From Methanospirillum hungatei JF-1 (GTDB lineage Archaea; Halobacteriota; Methanomicrobia; Methanomicrobiales; Methanospirillaceae), in assembly GCF_000013445.1 (NCBI RefSeq), contig NC_007796.1, forward strand, positions 1,338,936-1,402,935: a DNA stretch of 64,000 nt. The letters are read 5' to 3'. Position numbers and translations under genes: made by a program. The notes below the pieces were generated by a model. It did no database searches. It saw only the letters and a list, made by a program, of their open reading frames with translations, and was not told where the DNA came from. Positions 45,079 to 54,342 of this stretch are shown here, piece by piece; the stretch's first letter is position 1; each line of letters starts with the position of its first letter.

Positions 45079-45720
45079 TTAAAAATCTAGAAGAGAACTC
45101 TGGTTTTTCTGATGGAGAAGATTCTTTACGGTCTCCCAGCTTGAACGCGCAATGACCGGGGGTTGATTATGATGCCTGATGTACTTCGTGAGATAGGTAA
45201 TTGTTACCGGGTCTGATGGATAGCCACTCCCGATATCACCATATTCCTTGGAGAGTTCTTCTATGATCCGGTCCCGTTCGACTTTCGCTATGATTGATGC
45301 GGCTGATACTGGTGGAAAAAGAGAATCGGCTTTATGACGGGCGACGATGGTGCAATCAGGTGGTGAGAATGATGAAACCGTCTCTTCATACCGTTCTTCG
45401 CTCACATCACATGCATCAACATATGCGCATGTACAGTTCAGAGGAATGAGAGCCTCTGCATGAGAGCGGGCGACTATCTCATTCATGGTCATTGTCCGGC
45501 GGAGCTCATCTATGTCATGTGCAGTCCGGATAACGATCGAAAATGGGAATTGGGCTTTAATATCTGCTGAAATCTTTTCTCTTGATTTCGAGGATAATTT
45601 TTTCGAGTCGGCCACTCCAAGTGCGATCAGATCATCCATATCCGTACATCCGACCGCGGCGACCACCATGGGACCCAGAACAGATCCTTTTCCAGCTTCA
45701 TCAACACCACAGATCATCAA
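45079..45720 (-). CDS. rnhB: Ribonuclease HII
   Basis: 213 residues. CGVDEAGKGSVLGPMVVAAV has catalytic Asp7 and Glu8; further acids occur in AYVDACDVSEE and IVARHKADSLFPPVSAASI (the conserved Lys-Ala-Asp). Removes RNA primers and single ribonucleotides from DNA. The ATG at 45720 is nearly at the gene edge; ATG at 45717 is possible. Confidence 0.96.
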   Translation of the reverse strand: MMICGVDEAGKGSVLGPMVVAAVGCTDMDDLIALGVADSKKLSSKSREKISADIKAQFPFSIVIRTAHDIDELRRTMTMNEIVARSHAEALIPLNCTCAYVDACDVSEERYEETVSSFSPPDCTIVARHKADSLFPPVSAASIIAKVERDRIIEELSKEYGDIGSGYPSDPVTITYLTKYIRHHNQPPVIARSSWETVKNLLHQKNQSSLLDF

Positions 45721-45807
45721 TTAAAATTTGAACCGATTGATTGAAAAATCTGATGTAAGTAAAAATCTGACCGCAATTTCAAATGAAAGGAACGTGCAGT
45801 AACAGTT

Positions 45808-45840
45808 CAAAATGTTTAAATATGCATCATGCATACTTGT
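45808..45840 (+). promoter_or_regulatory. tRNA-Thr promoter
   Basis: TTTAAATA (45814-45821) is a textbook archaeal TATA box, about 40 bases before the tRNA. It runs into an inverted repeat TGCAT-C-ATGCA (45822-45832). Confidence 0.6.
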
Positions 45841-45856
45841 AGAGGCACAAGCATTC

Positions 45857-45929
45857 GCCTCAGTGGCTCAGCCGGCAGAGCGCGTCCTTGGTAAGGACGA
45901 GGTCGCGAGTTCAAATCTCGCCTGAGGCT
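45857..45929 (+). tRNA. tRNA-Thr (GGT)
   Basis: 73 bases. Acceptor GCCTCAG / CTGAGGC, discriminator T, anticodon loop TTGGTAA with GGT between CGTCC and GGACG, T arm GCGAGTTCAAATCTCGC. No encoded CCA. A run of T at 45939-45944 may terminate it. Confidence 0.95.
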
Positions 45930-46403
45930 TTAATACCCATTTTTTAAGCCCTGAATTGTTGGATTTAAATAGCCTTTCATTTTCTCAAAAATTTTTCTTT
46001 ATTATACCTTCTGAATTTCCCGAAGGTTCTTCATAAGAAGAAAGATAAATTATTCGTATTTTTTCGTAAATTACAGATGATGTCAGGTCACAAGTTTTGA
46101 ATGAAAAAATTAGTCTTCTTTGTATGCCTGATTGAAATTTTTTTTGATTTTTTTAAGCGTTTCTTATTCTTACGGATATATCTCTTACTTCTAGCCCAGA
46201 GGAAGTAGAGGCAACCTTCCAGAGCATTTTCCTATCAGATCAGACTTCATGTCTTTATCCTAAGTTTTGCCATGGATTACTCAATTAAAATCAGATCACA
46301 TCCGTCACAGATATAGATTTTCCAAGACTAGAACATTTGAAAAATGGAACACGAATTTTTGTTGTTCTTGTTCCAGTTACACCGTCTTTAAAAAAAAAGA
46401 AGT
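45930..46403. other. Spacer without a recognisable gene
   Basis: 474 bases, T-rich. I see no credible coding frame. The inverted repeat GGAACACGAA / TTCTTGTTCC (about 46344-46373) lies just downstream of the minus-strand relE relic and could be its terminator. Confidence 0.5.
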
Positions 46404-46682
46404 TCACCCCTTTACACCATACCTTTTGTATATCGTGCTTCTGTGACCTACACCATCCACAAGAAGGACTATTCTTGATTTGTCAAGAATCATGATCACC
46501 CTGTACTCTCCAACTCTCAATCGATATTGTGGGGGACTGTTCCTATCTTTCATCTTTTTAATATGCGATAAAGGATCATCTCTGATTTTATGCATTGACT
46601 GAACAATGTTACGAGAGATTTCAATTGGGAGCTTTGTGAGATCCCGATCTGCTGCCTTTCAATAATGGATTTCATAAATCAT
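46404..46682 (-). pseudogene. relE: RelE/ParE-like toxin with an in-frame TGA
   Basis: Start ATG at 46682 overlaps the antitoxin stop by four bases (ATGA). The frame reads MIYEIHY, then TGA (46659-46661), then KAADRDLTKLPIEISRNI and on to 46404. Later parts hold the RelE hallmarks YRLRVGEYRVIM and HRSTIYKRYG. Complete length would be 92 codons, normal for the family. One nonsense change in codon 8 is the only defect seen; translation from the internal ATG at 46595 would lack the first strand and helix. Confidence 0.83.
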
Positions 46683-46906
46683 GTAATGCCATATTTACGC
46701 ATTATCTCCGCTTCTGTCAGTGTTTCCCCTCTTTGAAATTCTTCAATGGCTTCTTTTGCCCTGGATGCCCACCCTTCGCAAAGGCTCTCTTCTTCCTGAT
46801 GTTCTTCAAGAAGCATTGCAATAACATCTTCATATGATTCACCGGGTTTCATTATCTGATTTAACCGTATTTTTAGATCATCTGACACAGAGATAGACTC
46901 ACACAA
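46679..46906 (-). CDS. Short antitoxin partnered with the RelE-like toxin
   Basis: 75 residues, probably starting at TTG 46906, since the frame has no ATG further upstream before a stop. ISVSDDLKIRLNQIMKPGES is the ribbon-helix-helix-like N-terminal region seen in short archaeal antitoxins, with YEDVIAMLLEEHQ next and an acidic helical tail. The stop overlaps the toxin ATG. It is open although the toxin is not. Confidence 0.72.
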   Translation of the reverse strand: MCESISVSDDLKIRLNQIMKPGESYEDVIAMLLEEHQEEESLCEGWASRAKEAIEEFQRGETLTEAEIMRKYGIT

Positions 46907-46938
46907 GTACGAACAATTAGGGAAGAGATCAGATGTAA

Positions 46939-47181
46939 TTCAAAAACTACCTGTTATCTCAATACGGATATCCAAAATTCTATTACCCAAATACACATCG
47001 TGAACGATATATCCGTGCATTGATATCAGGTAATAATGAGAAATTTTCCGAAATGCTTCGTGATTTTTCCGCAATGATATATGATCAATACCATGATGAC
47101 CTTCAGAGTAACCTTGAAAGGGTTGTTATCCCTGTGAAAGATAAAACCCAAAAGCGGCTCGAGGATTTCTTTTCTGATTAA
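46939..47181 (+). pseudogene. Gene-tail remnant, possibly Fic-like
   Basis: 81 codons open from a stop at 46936 to TAA 47179-47181 with no start codon of its own. FKNYLLSQYGYPKFYYPNTH followed by RERYIRALISGNNEKFSEML resembles the region after the catalytic helix in Fic-domain proteins, but the HPFxxGNGR motif itself is not present. Probably the surviving 3' end of a deleted gene; the toxin-antitoxin pair lies where its front should be. Confidence 0.35.
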
Positions 47182-47186
47182 AATAA

Positions 47187-49126
47187 TTACTTCTCAACTT
47201 CAAATACCCGAAATCCTATGTTACCAAAACAATAAATCACAAACAGCCTGATATCCACCTGTGGATATTCCTCGATAAGCCTTTTCCATATCCCTGAACC
47301 TGCTGTTCATGTTCAGGTTGGAGTTCAAAGGTTTCAGGAGTCTTATTAAACCGTGAAAATTCAGCCCCGGAATAATATTTAAACTCGATTATCCCCGGAG
47401 TCCGGCAAACCGCTCATTGAACTTACCCACAAACTCAAGATCTGATCTTCCCTCCGGATAGGAACGCTCTACATTCCAGGTAAACCAGGGAGACAGGTAC
47501 CGGCTTTATAATTCATAAAAGGTTGTCCAGTAAAAATTCTCATTAACCTGCATGAAGACGGATTCAGGAAGCTGACCAATATAAAGGCGCCAGTAATCAG
47601 AAAAAAACCAGGGGAGATCTGGATGAGAAACAAATTCTCTCATTCTCTGCTCATACTTTTCCTGCCCCAAATCCATGCGGAATATGTCATTAAAATATTC
47701 CACTCCCATCTCCTTCATGGAAAGGTCGGGAATTGTTCATGCAAACTCATCCTTCAGGGTTAGAATCCCAAGATAAAAGAGGGAAACGGGGTAAAATGCC
47801 GGTTCAAAAAAATCATGCAGAATAAATTGTGAAGATAGTGCTTTCCGACTATATGAAACGATTTCATGAACGGTAAGCCGACTGACGAACCCCTCAAGAA
47901 TAATTATTTCTACCCCCCTGGACAAAAGTTGAATAATCTTTGATAACCCAATCCTCTCAATTTTTCAGAAGGGCATACGAAAACTCCGGATAAATTAAAA
48001 TTATTTCCTCGCCGGCTAATGTGCTCTTCTTGTGCTAATTGAACGATGCACACTTATGGGAAGAATTTTTTTCTTCTCCTGATCTGTGACTTCACTCACA
48101 GGAACAGGAAAAAGTAAATTAGGGACAGCACGACAAGAAAACGTTAATCGGCTTGTTAACCAGGTTTTGAACGAGAAAAGTCACAAGATCCAGATCTGTT
48201 CGAAGGTTTTTATCAAAGAGATTATTTGGGATTGATTTGAGTTGTAGACCGCCGGAGTGCTGGTCTTCACAAAATGGGACCTGTTATACATATTCTTGAT
48301 AACTTCATCAACCTGATTTCGCGTGGATGGATCAATGCCATAATCACGGTATACCACATCCATGAGGTTATCGACTTCCTCCTGGGTAGAACCAAGCATG
48401 TGTTCATAGACCGGATCGAGTGTGATGAACGTGGCAATATTGTATGCAGAACATACATCATCAATGGCGACAGGAAGCACTCCAGTGATGAAAATATTGG
48501 TTACAGAACGGTTTGTCTGCCTGCTTTGAGAACTTTGTAATAGGTCCGGAGGAAACTATCCCCGGATGTAATTTCGTAATATAAATGATCGTGGTGTCGG
48601 GTTATGAGTTGATTGAAGAAATTGTCATACTCATCTATTATCACATAGACCGGGAGGGCACTTGAGGTTCTTACATGGCCCAGCCAGGTTGAAAGATTCA
48701 GTGAGGCGGGATCATCTATCCGGATATCAGGCATATTGGGCAGGTAATCAGAATAAAGAGTCGCAGTCCCAATCAATCGACAGTTACAATAATGGTTAAA
48801 ATTTTGTTCGAGTTGGTTTTTCGTGTCAGATGAGGATAGTTCAGAGAAATCCAGTTTGAGGACTATGAAGGAGTTATGCGATGGAGTCGGGCTCTTGCCA
48901 ATCCAAGTGGTTCCAAAGAGCTCTTCAAACCTTGAGGCCTCACGGATGTCATAATAATACTGGAGCCTCGAGCAGAACAGGGATTTGCCAAATCTTCTCG
49001 GACGGAGAAAAACCGGGTTTTTATTGCTTCCAGTTTTTCAATGAAATGGGTTTTGTCAATGAAATAACGGCTTTCCTGTATTAATTCAGCATAATTCATT
49101 ATTCCATATGGTATCTGCCGCTGCAT
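47187..49126 (-). pseudogene. Dead AAA-ATPase-like / PD-(D/E)XK gene
   Basis: Pieces in several frames rebuild one protein of the same family as 19258-20826: MQRQIPYGIMNYAELIQESR and YFIDKTHFIEKLEAI at the start, a P-loop variant RPRRFGKSLF in another frame (near 48990), VYVIIDEYDNFFNQLI (near 48640), FITGVLPVAIDDV (near 48475), and the nuclease-like PEGRSDLEF and IIEFKYY near 47445 and 47370. Frameshifts near 49010, 48860, 48510, 48180, 47930 and 47400. It is dead. Confidence 0.8.
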
Positions 49127-49723
49127 ATTGTTCTCCGGATATACTATTCGTGTAATCTTTTTACTATCATATAATTAAAAAGGATGTCGTGTTGAATGAT
49201 CAAAAAGATTCAGAGATATTTCGAACAGACATATCAGGAGATCTCCGTATTTCATTATTTGTTCAGGGACAGTGTAATTCCTATCTCCTGCTTCGGGTGT
49301 TCAGTATGTGACATCATCGATGAGAGATGTATATAGAAGAGATACCAATCGCGTGGCATATCGACAGAATATAATGATCTCACCAGTGGTGGTAAAATTC
49401 TCTTGTTTTTTAAAAATAGATATCATTTTGAATTTTGTTAGAAAACTTGGAAATAAATCACACCCTAATCCAATATTCAATCAATTTTCAGTTGTTTATG
49501 TAGCAAAGTCCTTTGATATTTTCAGTCAAAAAATATCAGAAAATCGATGTTAATATAAAGTGCCTAAATAGGATTGTGTCAGAAAATATCTTTATTTAGA
49601 TAAGAGATGAGGAATAGAACTACGATGAACAGGTATTCAGGTGATTTTTATTGAATGACACACATACAAAAACTTTCTTATGGTATCGATACATAGAATT
49701 CGTACGCACTCAGGAGGTGTGAT
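49127..49723. other. Spacer before the pilin genes
   Basis: 597 bases without a gene I can support. The last 15 bases hold a strong AGGAGGTG ribosome site for the first pilin. A short frame at 49308-49553 has no family features and is not called. Confidence 0.5.
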
Positions 49724-50110
49724 ATGTACAAACGTGATGATGCAGTATCACCGGTTATCGGTGTTATCCTGATGGTGGCGATCACCGTTATTCTCGCTGC
49801 AGTGATTGCAGCTTTCGTATTTGGTATGGCTGGGAACGTCCAGAGCACAAAAAATGTGGCGGCTGTGGCAGAGCAGGTAAACGCAACTGGGATTGTTGTT
49901 ACGTATCATGGTGGAAAAGACCATCCTGATGTAGCTAATTTATCAATTGGCTTTGCAGGTGCATCACCAACTATCGTAAAATCTTATCCCGATTTGAAGG
50001 TTGGAGATGTGTTCCACTCGGTAGCTGGCACATCAGGTAAAGACCGTGTTGTTGCAATTGCCAAATTTAATGATGGAAAAGAGCAGGTAATACTGGATAC
50101 AACTGTATAA
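49724..50110 (+). CDS. Archaeal type IV pilin-like protein, copy 1
   Basis: 128 residues. The N-terminus DDAVSPVIGVILMVAITVIL is the archaeal prepilin signature: a short charged leader, a cut expected near DDA|VSPV by prepilin peptidase, then a hydrophobic helix (about 8-36) that forms the fibre core. The head domain (40-128) is beta-rich. An AGGAGGTG site precedes it. Copy 2 follows 169 bases later. Role: adhesion or another surface fibre; it could also be a minor subunit. Confidence 0.88.
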   Translation: MYKRDDAVSPVIGVILMVAITVILAAVIAAFVFGMAGNVQSTKNVAAVAEQVNATGIVVTYHGGKDHPDVANLSIGFAGASPTIVKSYPDLKVGDVFHSVAGTSGKDRVVAIAKFNDGKEQVILDTTV

Positions 50111-50279
50111 CCTTACTTTTTTTCAATTATATTAGCTCAAATTTACTCATATTATGAGAATATCTTAAAAAAATAACTCAAATAAACTAAATTAAAAAAA
50201 ATGTAAAGATTTTTTGCTACTATACTCGCGAGAAATAATTATGAGACACGTAAATTAATTCAAAAAAGGGAGCATTAAC

Positions 50280-50666
50280 ATGTATAATCATAATGATGCA
50301 GTATCACCGGTTATCGGCGTTATCCTTATGGTGGCCATCACAGTTATTCTCGCTGCAGTGATAGCAGCATTCGTATTTGGTATGGCTGGAGGTGTTCATA
50401 GTGCAAAAAATGTTGCAGCTGTTGCTGAACAGGTTAACTCAACAGGAATTGTTGTGACATATCATGGAGGAAAAGATGTGGGATATGTAACGAATTTGTC
50501 AATTACATGGCCAGGAGCTGCCCCCACTATGGTTGCATCCGCCCCTAATTTGAAGGTTGGCCAATCGTTCCATTCAATGACTGGAACATCCGGTAAAGAT
50601 CGTGTTATTGTTATTGCAAGATTTAACGATGAAAAAGAGCAAGTAATACTTGATACCACAGTCTGA
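50280..50666 (+). CDS. Archaeal type IV pilin-like protein, copy 2
   Basis: 128 residues, the same length as copy 1 and close to it: the helix is identical from DDAVSPVIGV to AFVFGMAG, and the tail ends EQVILDTTV in both. Differences cluster in the head (for example PDVANLSIGFAG against GYVTNLSITWPG), the exposed face. A GGGAG site precedes it. A T-rich stretch after copy 1 (50114-50124) and an own AT-rich upstream region suggest separate transcription. Confidence 0.88.
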   Translation: MYNHNDAVSPVIGVILMVAITVILAAVIAAFVFGMAGGVHSAKNVAAVAEQVNSTGIVVTYHGGKDVGYVTNLSITWPGAAPTMVASAPNLKVGQSFHSMTGTSGKDRVIVIARFNDEKEQVILDTTV

Positions 50667-51021
50667 AAGATATTAAGATTGATTTTCCATCTTATCATTT
50701 AAATATTAAAACAATATTGCTCCTTACGATTCTCAATATTCTGTTTAGATCTCCCAATCCTGACTTATTGAATTAAAACACAGATTTATGACCACCAAAC
50801 GTGAAAATGTACACTATTTTAATACTTCATGGCAGGTTCAGAAATATTTCTGATTAGATCATAGTTTCGGTGAAGTTATCTATATACCCTAGAATTTATA
50901 TATTCCGCTAAAATTAATCACAATGTCCATTTGAACCTAATCGCATTTCCGTAAAAGTTGAACAGTGTGTTCTACTTGAACTGAACACTCTTTCCAGCAT
51001 TATTGATTAGTTTAAACATCC
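50667..51021. other. Spacer beyond the pilins
   Basis: 355 AT-rich bases; no gene recognised. It should hold the missing 3' end of the IS66-type transposase if that were complete, but no such coding is seen on the minus strand. Confidence 0.45.
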
Positions 51022-51957
51022 TTATATGTGAGCATTGAAGTATGCATGATTACAGGGATATTTGTGATATGAATCCCAGAAATCATGTACTGCTATCCCA
51101 AAATAATGTGGAAGAACTCCAAGAGCTTCGATTCCTGCATGTCCGCGACTTCCAAATATCCCGTATAATGTCAGTAGTTTGGTTGAGGCAACATGGAGCC
51201 AGGATTTCTTTTTACCCACTTTCATGCCCGTTTCATCTGTATGGACGACGGGTGATTCAATCAGCAATTCTCTAATTTTATCCGTGAATCCCTCAAGATT
51301 CCCTCCAACCCGTTCAACCATATTGATAACAGTACCTGGACTGATCGAACATCCATGAAGATCTGAAAGGATATGTGTGAGCCTTTTTACTGGGATCAAT
51401 TGATAAACAGAGAGATAAGCAACATATGCAGTTAAACGAACGCCGTATTGGACTTTTTGAGTGACGTGTCTCGGAAACTCTCCATTTGTGACAGTATGGC
51501 AATCAGGGCAGTGGTAAGAAAAGAGACGGTGAGCAATCCATAGGATAGTTGTTGGAGGGAGTTCAGCTTCCTGTCTTTCATCAAGGAATTGTAAAAGCTT
51601 AGTTTGAACTGTGGCACCGCATCTTGAACAAACTTTTGGAGCATGTTCTATTATTATGTCGGGCTTTTCAGCTGGCGATAATGTGGTTCCGATATGCCCA
51701 ATCTGCCCTCCAGGGTTTTTTCCACTCCGAACACGACTATTCGGTATTTTCTTGTGATTTAATGGATTCTTTGATGGGGGAATGCTACTATTCGAACTAT
51801 TGAGGTTGGAACGATTTTCTAATTCTCGATTCCGGTTTTCTAGTTCATGGTTACGTTCTCGTAATAATTGAATTATTGATATTAAACGAGCGATGAGTTC
51901 GATAATGATTGGATGAGATTTTCGGATATGATCCTGTTCCTCATCACTAAATTCCAT
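51022..51957 (-). pseudogene. IS66-family transposase, 3' truncated
   Basis: 311 residues. N-terminal coiled coil (RERNHELENRNRELENR), the SIPPSKN segment, zinc-finger-like CSRCG and CPDCH, and the core LIESPVVHTDETGMKV with the first catalytic Asp, then the second in GIAVHDFWDSYHKY. A full transposase would continue from NAH into LLREL and the third acidic residue, about 130 further residues; here the frame stops at NAHI. The first two acids are present and the third is lost, so it should be inactive. Confidence 0.85.
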
Positions 51958-52999
51958 ATTGAAATCTGAATAATAGATTTGTGCTCATATTACTAAGAAT
52001 TTTCGGCCAATTAAGGACGAATTAGTTGTTGAGAATCAAATGTAATTTATTTTATTTCTAGTATGGCTGGATAGTAACAAGTATTTTATGAATGATTCCA
52101 TCCCAAACGAGCCTTACTTAATGAAAGATTAAAAACGAAACATAACCAGAGTAAATGATCCTGGTTTAATTAACTTATTGTTTTAACTCTCCCCCTCAGG
52201 AAATAGAGTATCGCATTTTTCGAAGATTCAATATTCCTCCTGCATGAGATGAAACATTCATGTGCCGCACCAGTTTGACCCCTCCCCATACCCTGCATTC
52301 ATGTGATTTTTAGGCATCACAAGAAAACCAAGAACAACTCCTATTCAAATCTTTTCCAGGAGTAACCCGAGTACACCTTATCTCAATCGTAACCGACAGA
52401 TACGGTTTTTAAAAACCATTACCGGATTTTTACTGACCCTACTGTTTTATGCCATAAACACCATAGAAAACCCTGATGGAGGATGAGAATAGTTTAACGA
52501 TTTTTTTCCTGTATCAAGTTTCCTTCAGAGAGTGCATACAATACAAATATTCGACAAATATAAATATATATAAATTAATCATTTCTGACCCCCTTATTGA
52601 AATAAAAATCTGATGGAAAATACCCTCTTAATACCTTTATATCAAAGAATTTATGCAGACCACTTCAAGATTAAAAAATTTCCTCAAATCGGGCATATTT
52701 TTCTATTATTCTCCTAATTCAGACACTCATATCACAACGCTATTGGATGATAAATTGTACCCCCTTAATTTATATGTCCAACCCATGATATGCGAATAGC
52801 ATTTGTCTATTGAAACATTTTAAATACCGAAATTTACAAGTATTTTGAAATTTATATCAAAATTTGAGTTCAAAATTGATTTTTCAGCGAAAAATATCAC
52901 ATAACGAGAGAAAAAATATACCAGACCATAGAATTTCAGATTTTTCTTTCATAAGAACGGCAATGAAACAAATTTTTTTCCTATATCTGTATGGTATGA
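51958..52999. other. Long AT-rich region with no gene
   Basis: 1042 bases, very AT-rich with many stops in all frames. Nothing coding, no tRNA and no CRISPR-like array. Probably decayed sequence between an IS66 remnant and the Rpn array. Confidence 0.5.
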
Positions 53000-53144
53000 G
53001 GATATTATAGTGCCCAGCAAAACGTATTGGAATAATCGGTTTGAAAAAAAGATTATTCCAAGACGTGCATTCGAATTGCACTTCATAGGAATAAGTAAAA
53101 TTTCTGAATTATTTCAGAAAATTTTGCATTATACTATAATATCC
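53000..53144. repeat. 145-bp element with nested inverted repeats
   Basis: Outer arms GGATATTATAGT (53000-53011) and ACTATAATATCC (53133-53144) match 12 of 12, with further pairing GCAAAA (53017-53022) and TTTTGC (53122-53127). Inside are a hairpin TTGGAATAATC (53027-53037) / GATTATTCCAA (53051-53061), 11 of 11, and a second one, AAAATTTCTGA (53097-53107) / TCAGAAAATTTT (53114-53125). It could be a miniature transposable element or a structured RNA gene. It ends 50 bases before the last Rpn gene. Confidence 0.65.
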
Positions 53145-53193
53145 ACCGGAGTGATAGTGATAGCAGGATATTCAATAATTTGGTGCTGGCCGA

Positions 53194-54228
53194 TTAGATC
53201 TTCAGCTTTTTTATCTCTTCTGCTGATAATCCGGTAGCTTTTACAATATACTCATCTTCCAGCCCTAATTTAATGAGATTTCGGGCAATATTTCGTGCCT
53301 CTTCTAACTTACCTTTCTCGATTCCTTTCTCGATTCCTTTCTCGATTCCTTTCTCGATTCCCTCCTCTTTCCCTTTCTCAATGCCCTCTTCAACCCCAAT
53401 CGTATACCATTTTTTACTGATCTTCTGAGTAACGCTCTCTATCAAATTTTCCACCCTCTCCTTGCTCTTGGTATCCCGGATATATTTCTGATGCAACTGT
53501 GTATATAACTCCATTGTCGCTGAGAGAATAATATCCTTTGTTTGCTCATCCATTACTCCTTTTTCTTCAAACGTTCCGGTGATTGTTGTAATCTGCTCAA
53601 TGTCCTGTAACACATCCTGAACAATTGCATCAAATTCTTCCTGGTTCAGGTTTTTCCGTCTGCAGATATGATCAAACCTCTTCCTATACTTCACGAGAAC
53701 CAGCGGAATTACCAGATAGAGATCCATTTCGCCAAGTTCACATGCGGAGTATGCATACAACCTGAAAACCGGAACAGTATAATGTACTTCCGATTCATTC
53801 GGAAAGATGATTTTTACTTTCAGGTCATCCCGAATTCGTTTGTGCTCCTCAAGATATATCACAACCTGATGAGGGATCGATATAATCCGGGAATCATCAT
53901 CATCCATCTGTGACCGTGATGCACCGATGAGATATCCGTATTTTACCATACGTAAATCCATCATCCCATCATGTTCAGTCTGGATTTCAATGTGAAAGAG
54001 GGGATCAGGACCGGTTCCATCATGCACGGCAAGGACAATGTCGGGAAGATGACGGGAAAAGCCAGGGTGGGATATGAATTCTGATGAGACACGGATGATT
54101 TCTGCGGTTTCTTTGTTTATTTGAATGGAAAAAATCCGGCAGATAAAATCAAGTAATGCCTGATCAGATGCATCAAATAAGAACTTGGCAGTCTCATCGA
54201 TCAGAGCACGGGAGTTTTCATGGCTCAC
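53194..54228 (-). CDS. Rpn-family PD-(D/E)XK nuclease, array copy 1 (most divergent)
   Basis: 344 residues, start ATG at 54228 (MSHENSRAL). Rpn proteins are transposase-derived nucleases that promote RecA-independent recombination in E. coli and can act as toxins in phage defence. Nuclease core: Asp63 in HLPDIVLAV and Glu81-Ile-Gln83 in HIEIQTEHDG. C-terminal tail: GIEK tetrapeptides (five or so) followed by a distinct end, DEYIVKATGLSAEEIKKLKI, where the others end REAL. It differs from copies 2-7 at many places and is the probable oldest unit. Intact. Confidence 0.88.
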   Translation of the reverse strand: MSHENSRALIDETAKFLFDASDQALLDFICRIFSIQINKETAEIIRVSSEFISHPGFSRHLPDIVLAVHDGTGPDPLFHIEIQTEHDGMMDLRMVKYGYLIGASRSQMDDDDSRIISIPHQVVIYLEEHKRIRDDLKVKIIFPNESEVHYTVPVFRLYAYSACELGEMDLYLVIPLVLVKYRKRFDHICRRKNLNQEEFDAIVQDVLQDIEQITTITGTFEEKGVMDEQTKDIILSATMELYTQLHQKYIRDTKSKERVENLIESVTQKISKKWYTIGVEEGIEKGKEEGIEKGIEKGIEKGIEKGKLEEARNIARNLIKLGLEDEYIVKATGLSAEEIKKLKI

Positions 54229-54342
54229 CTGAATGAGTGTGTTCAGGGGGCATTTGAAATTTGTGAAATAGTGGCGAAATTATGCCGGAATGAATCATCA
54301 ATAAATGAAGGAATTATGATGGAAAGGGAACAGAACTTTAAT

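Noticed and set aside
46659-46661. Selenocysteine at TGA of the RelE-like toxin
   Set aside because: Selenoproteins are limited to a few methanogen orders, RelE has no redox site there, and no SECIS-like element is evident.
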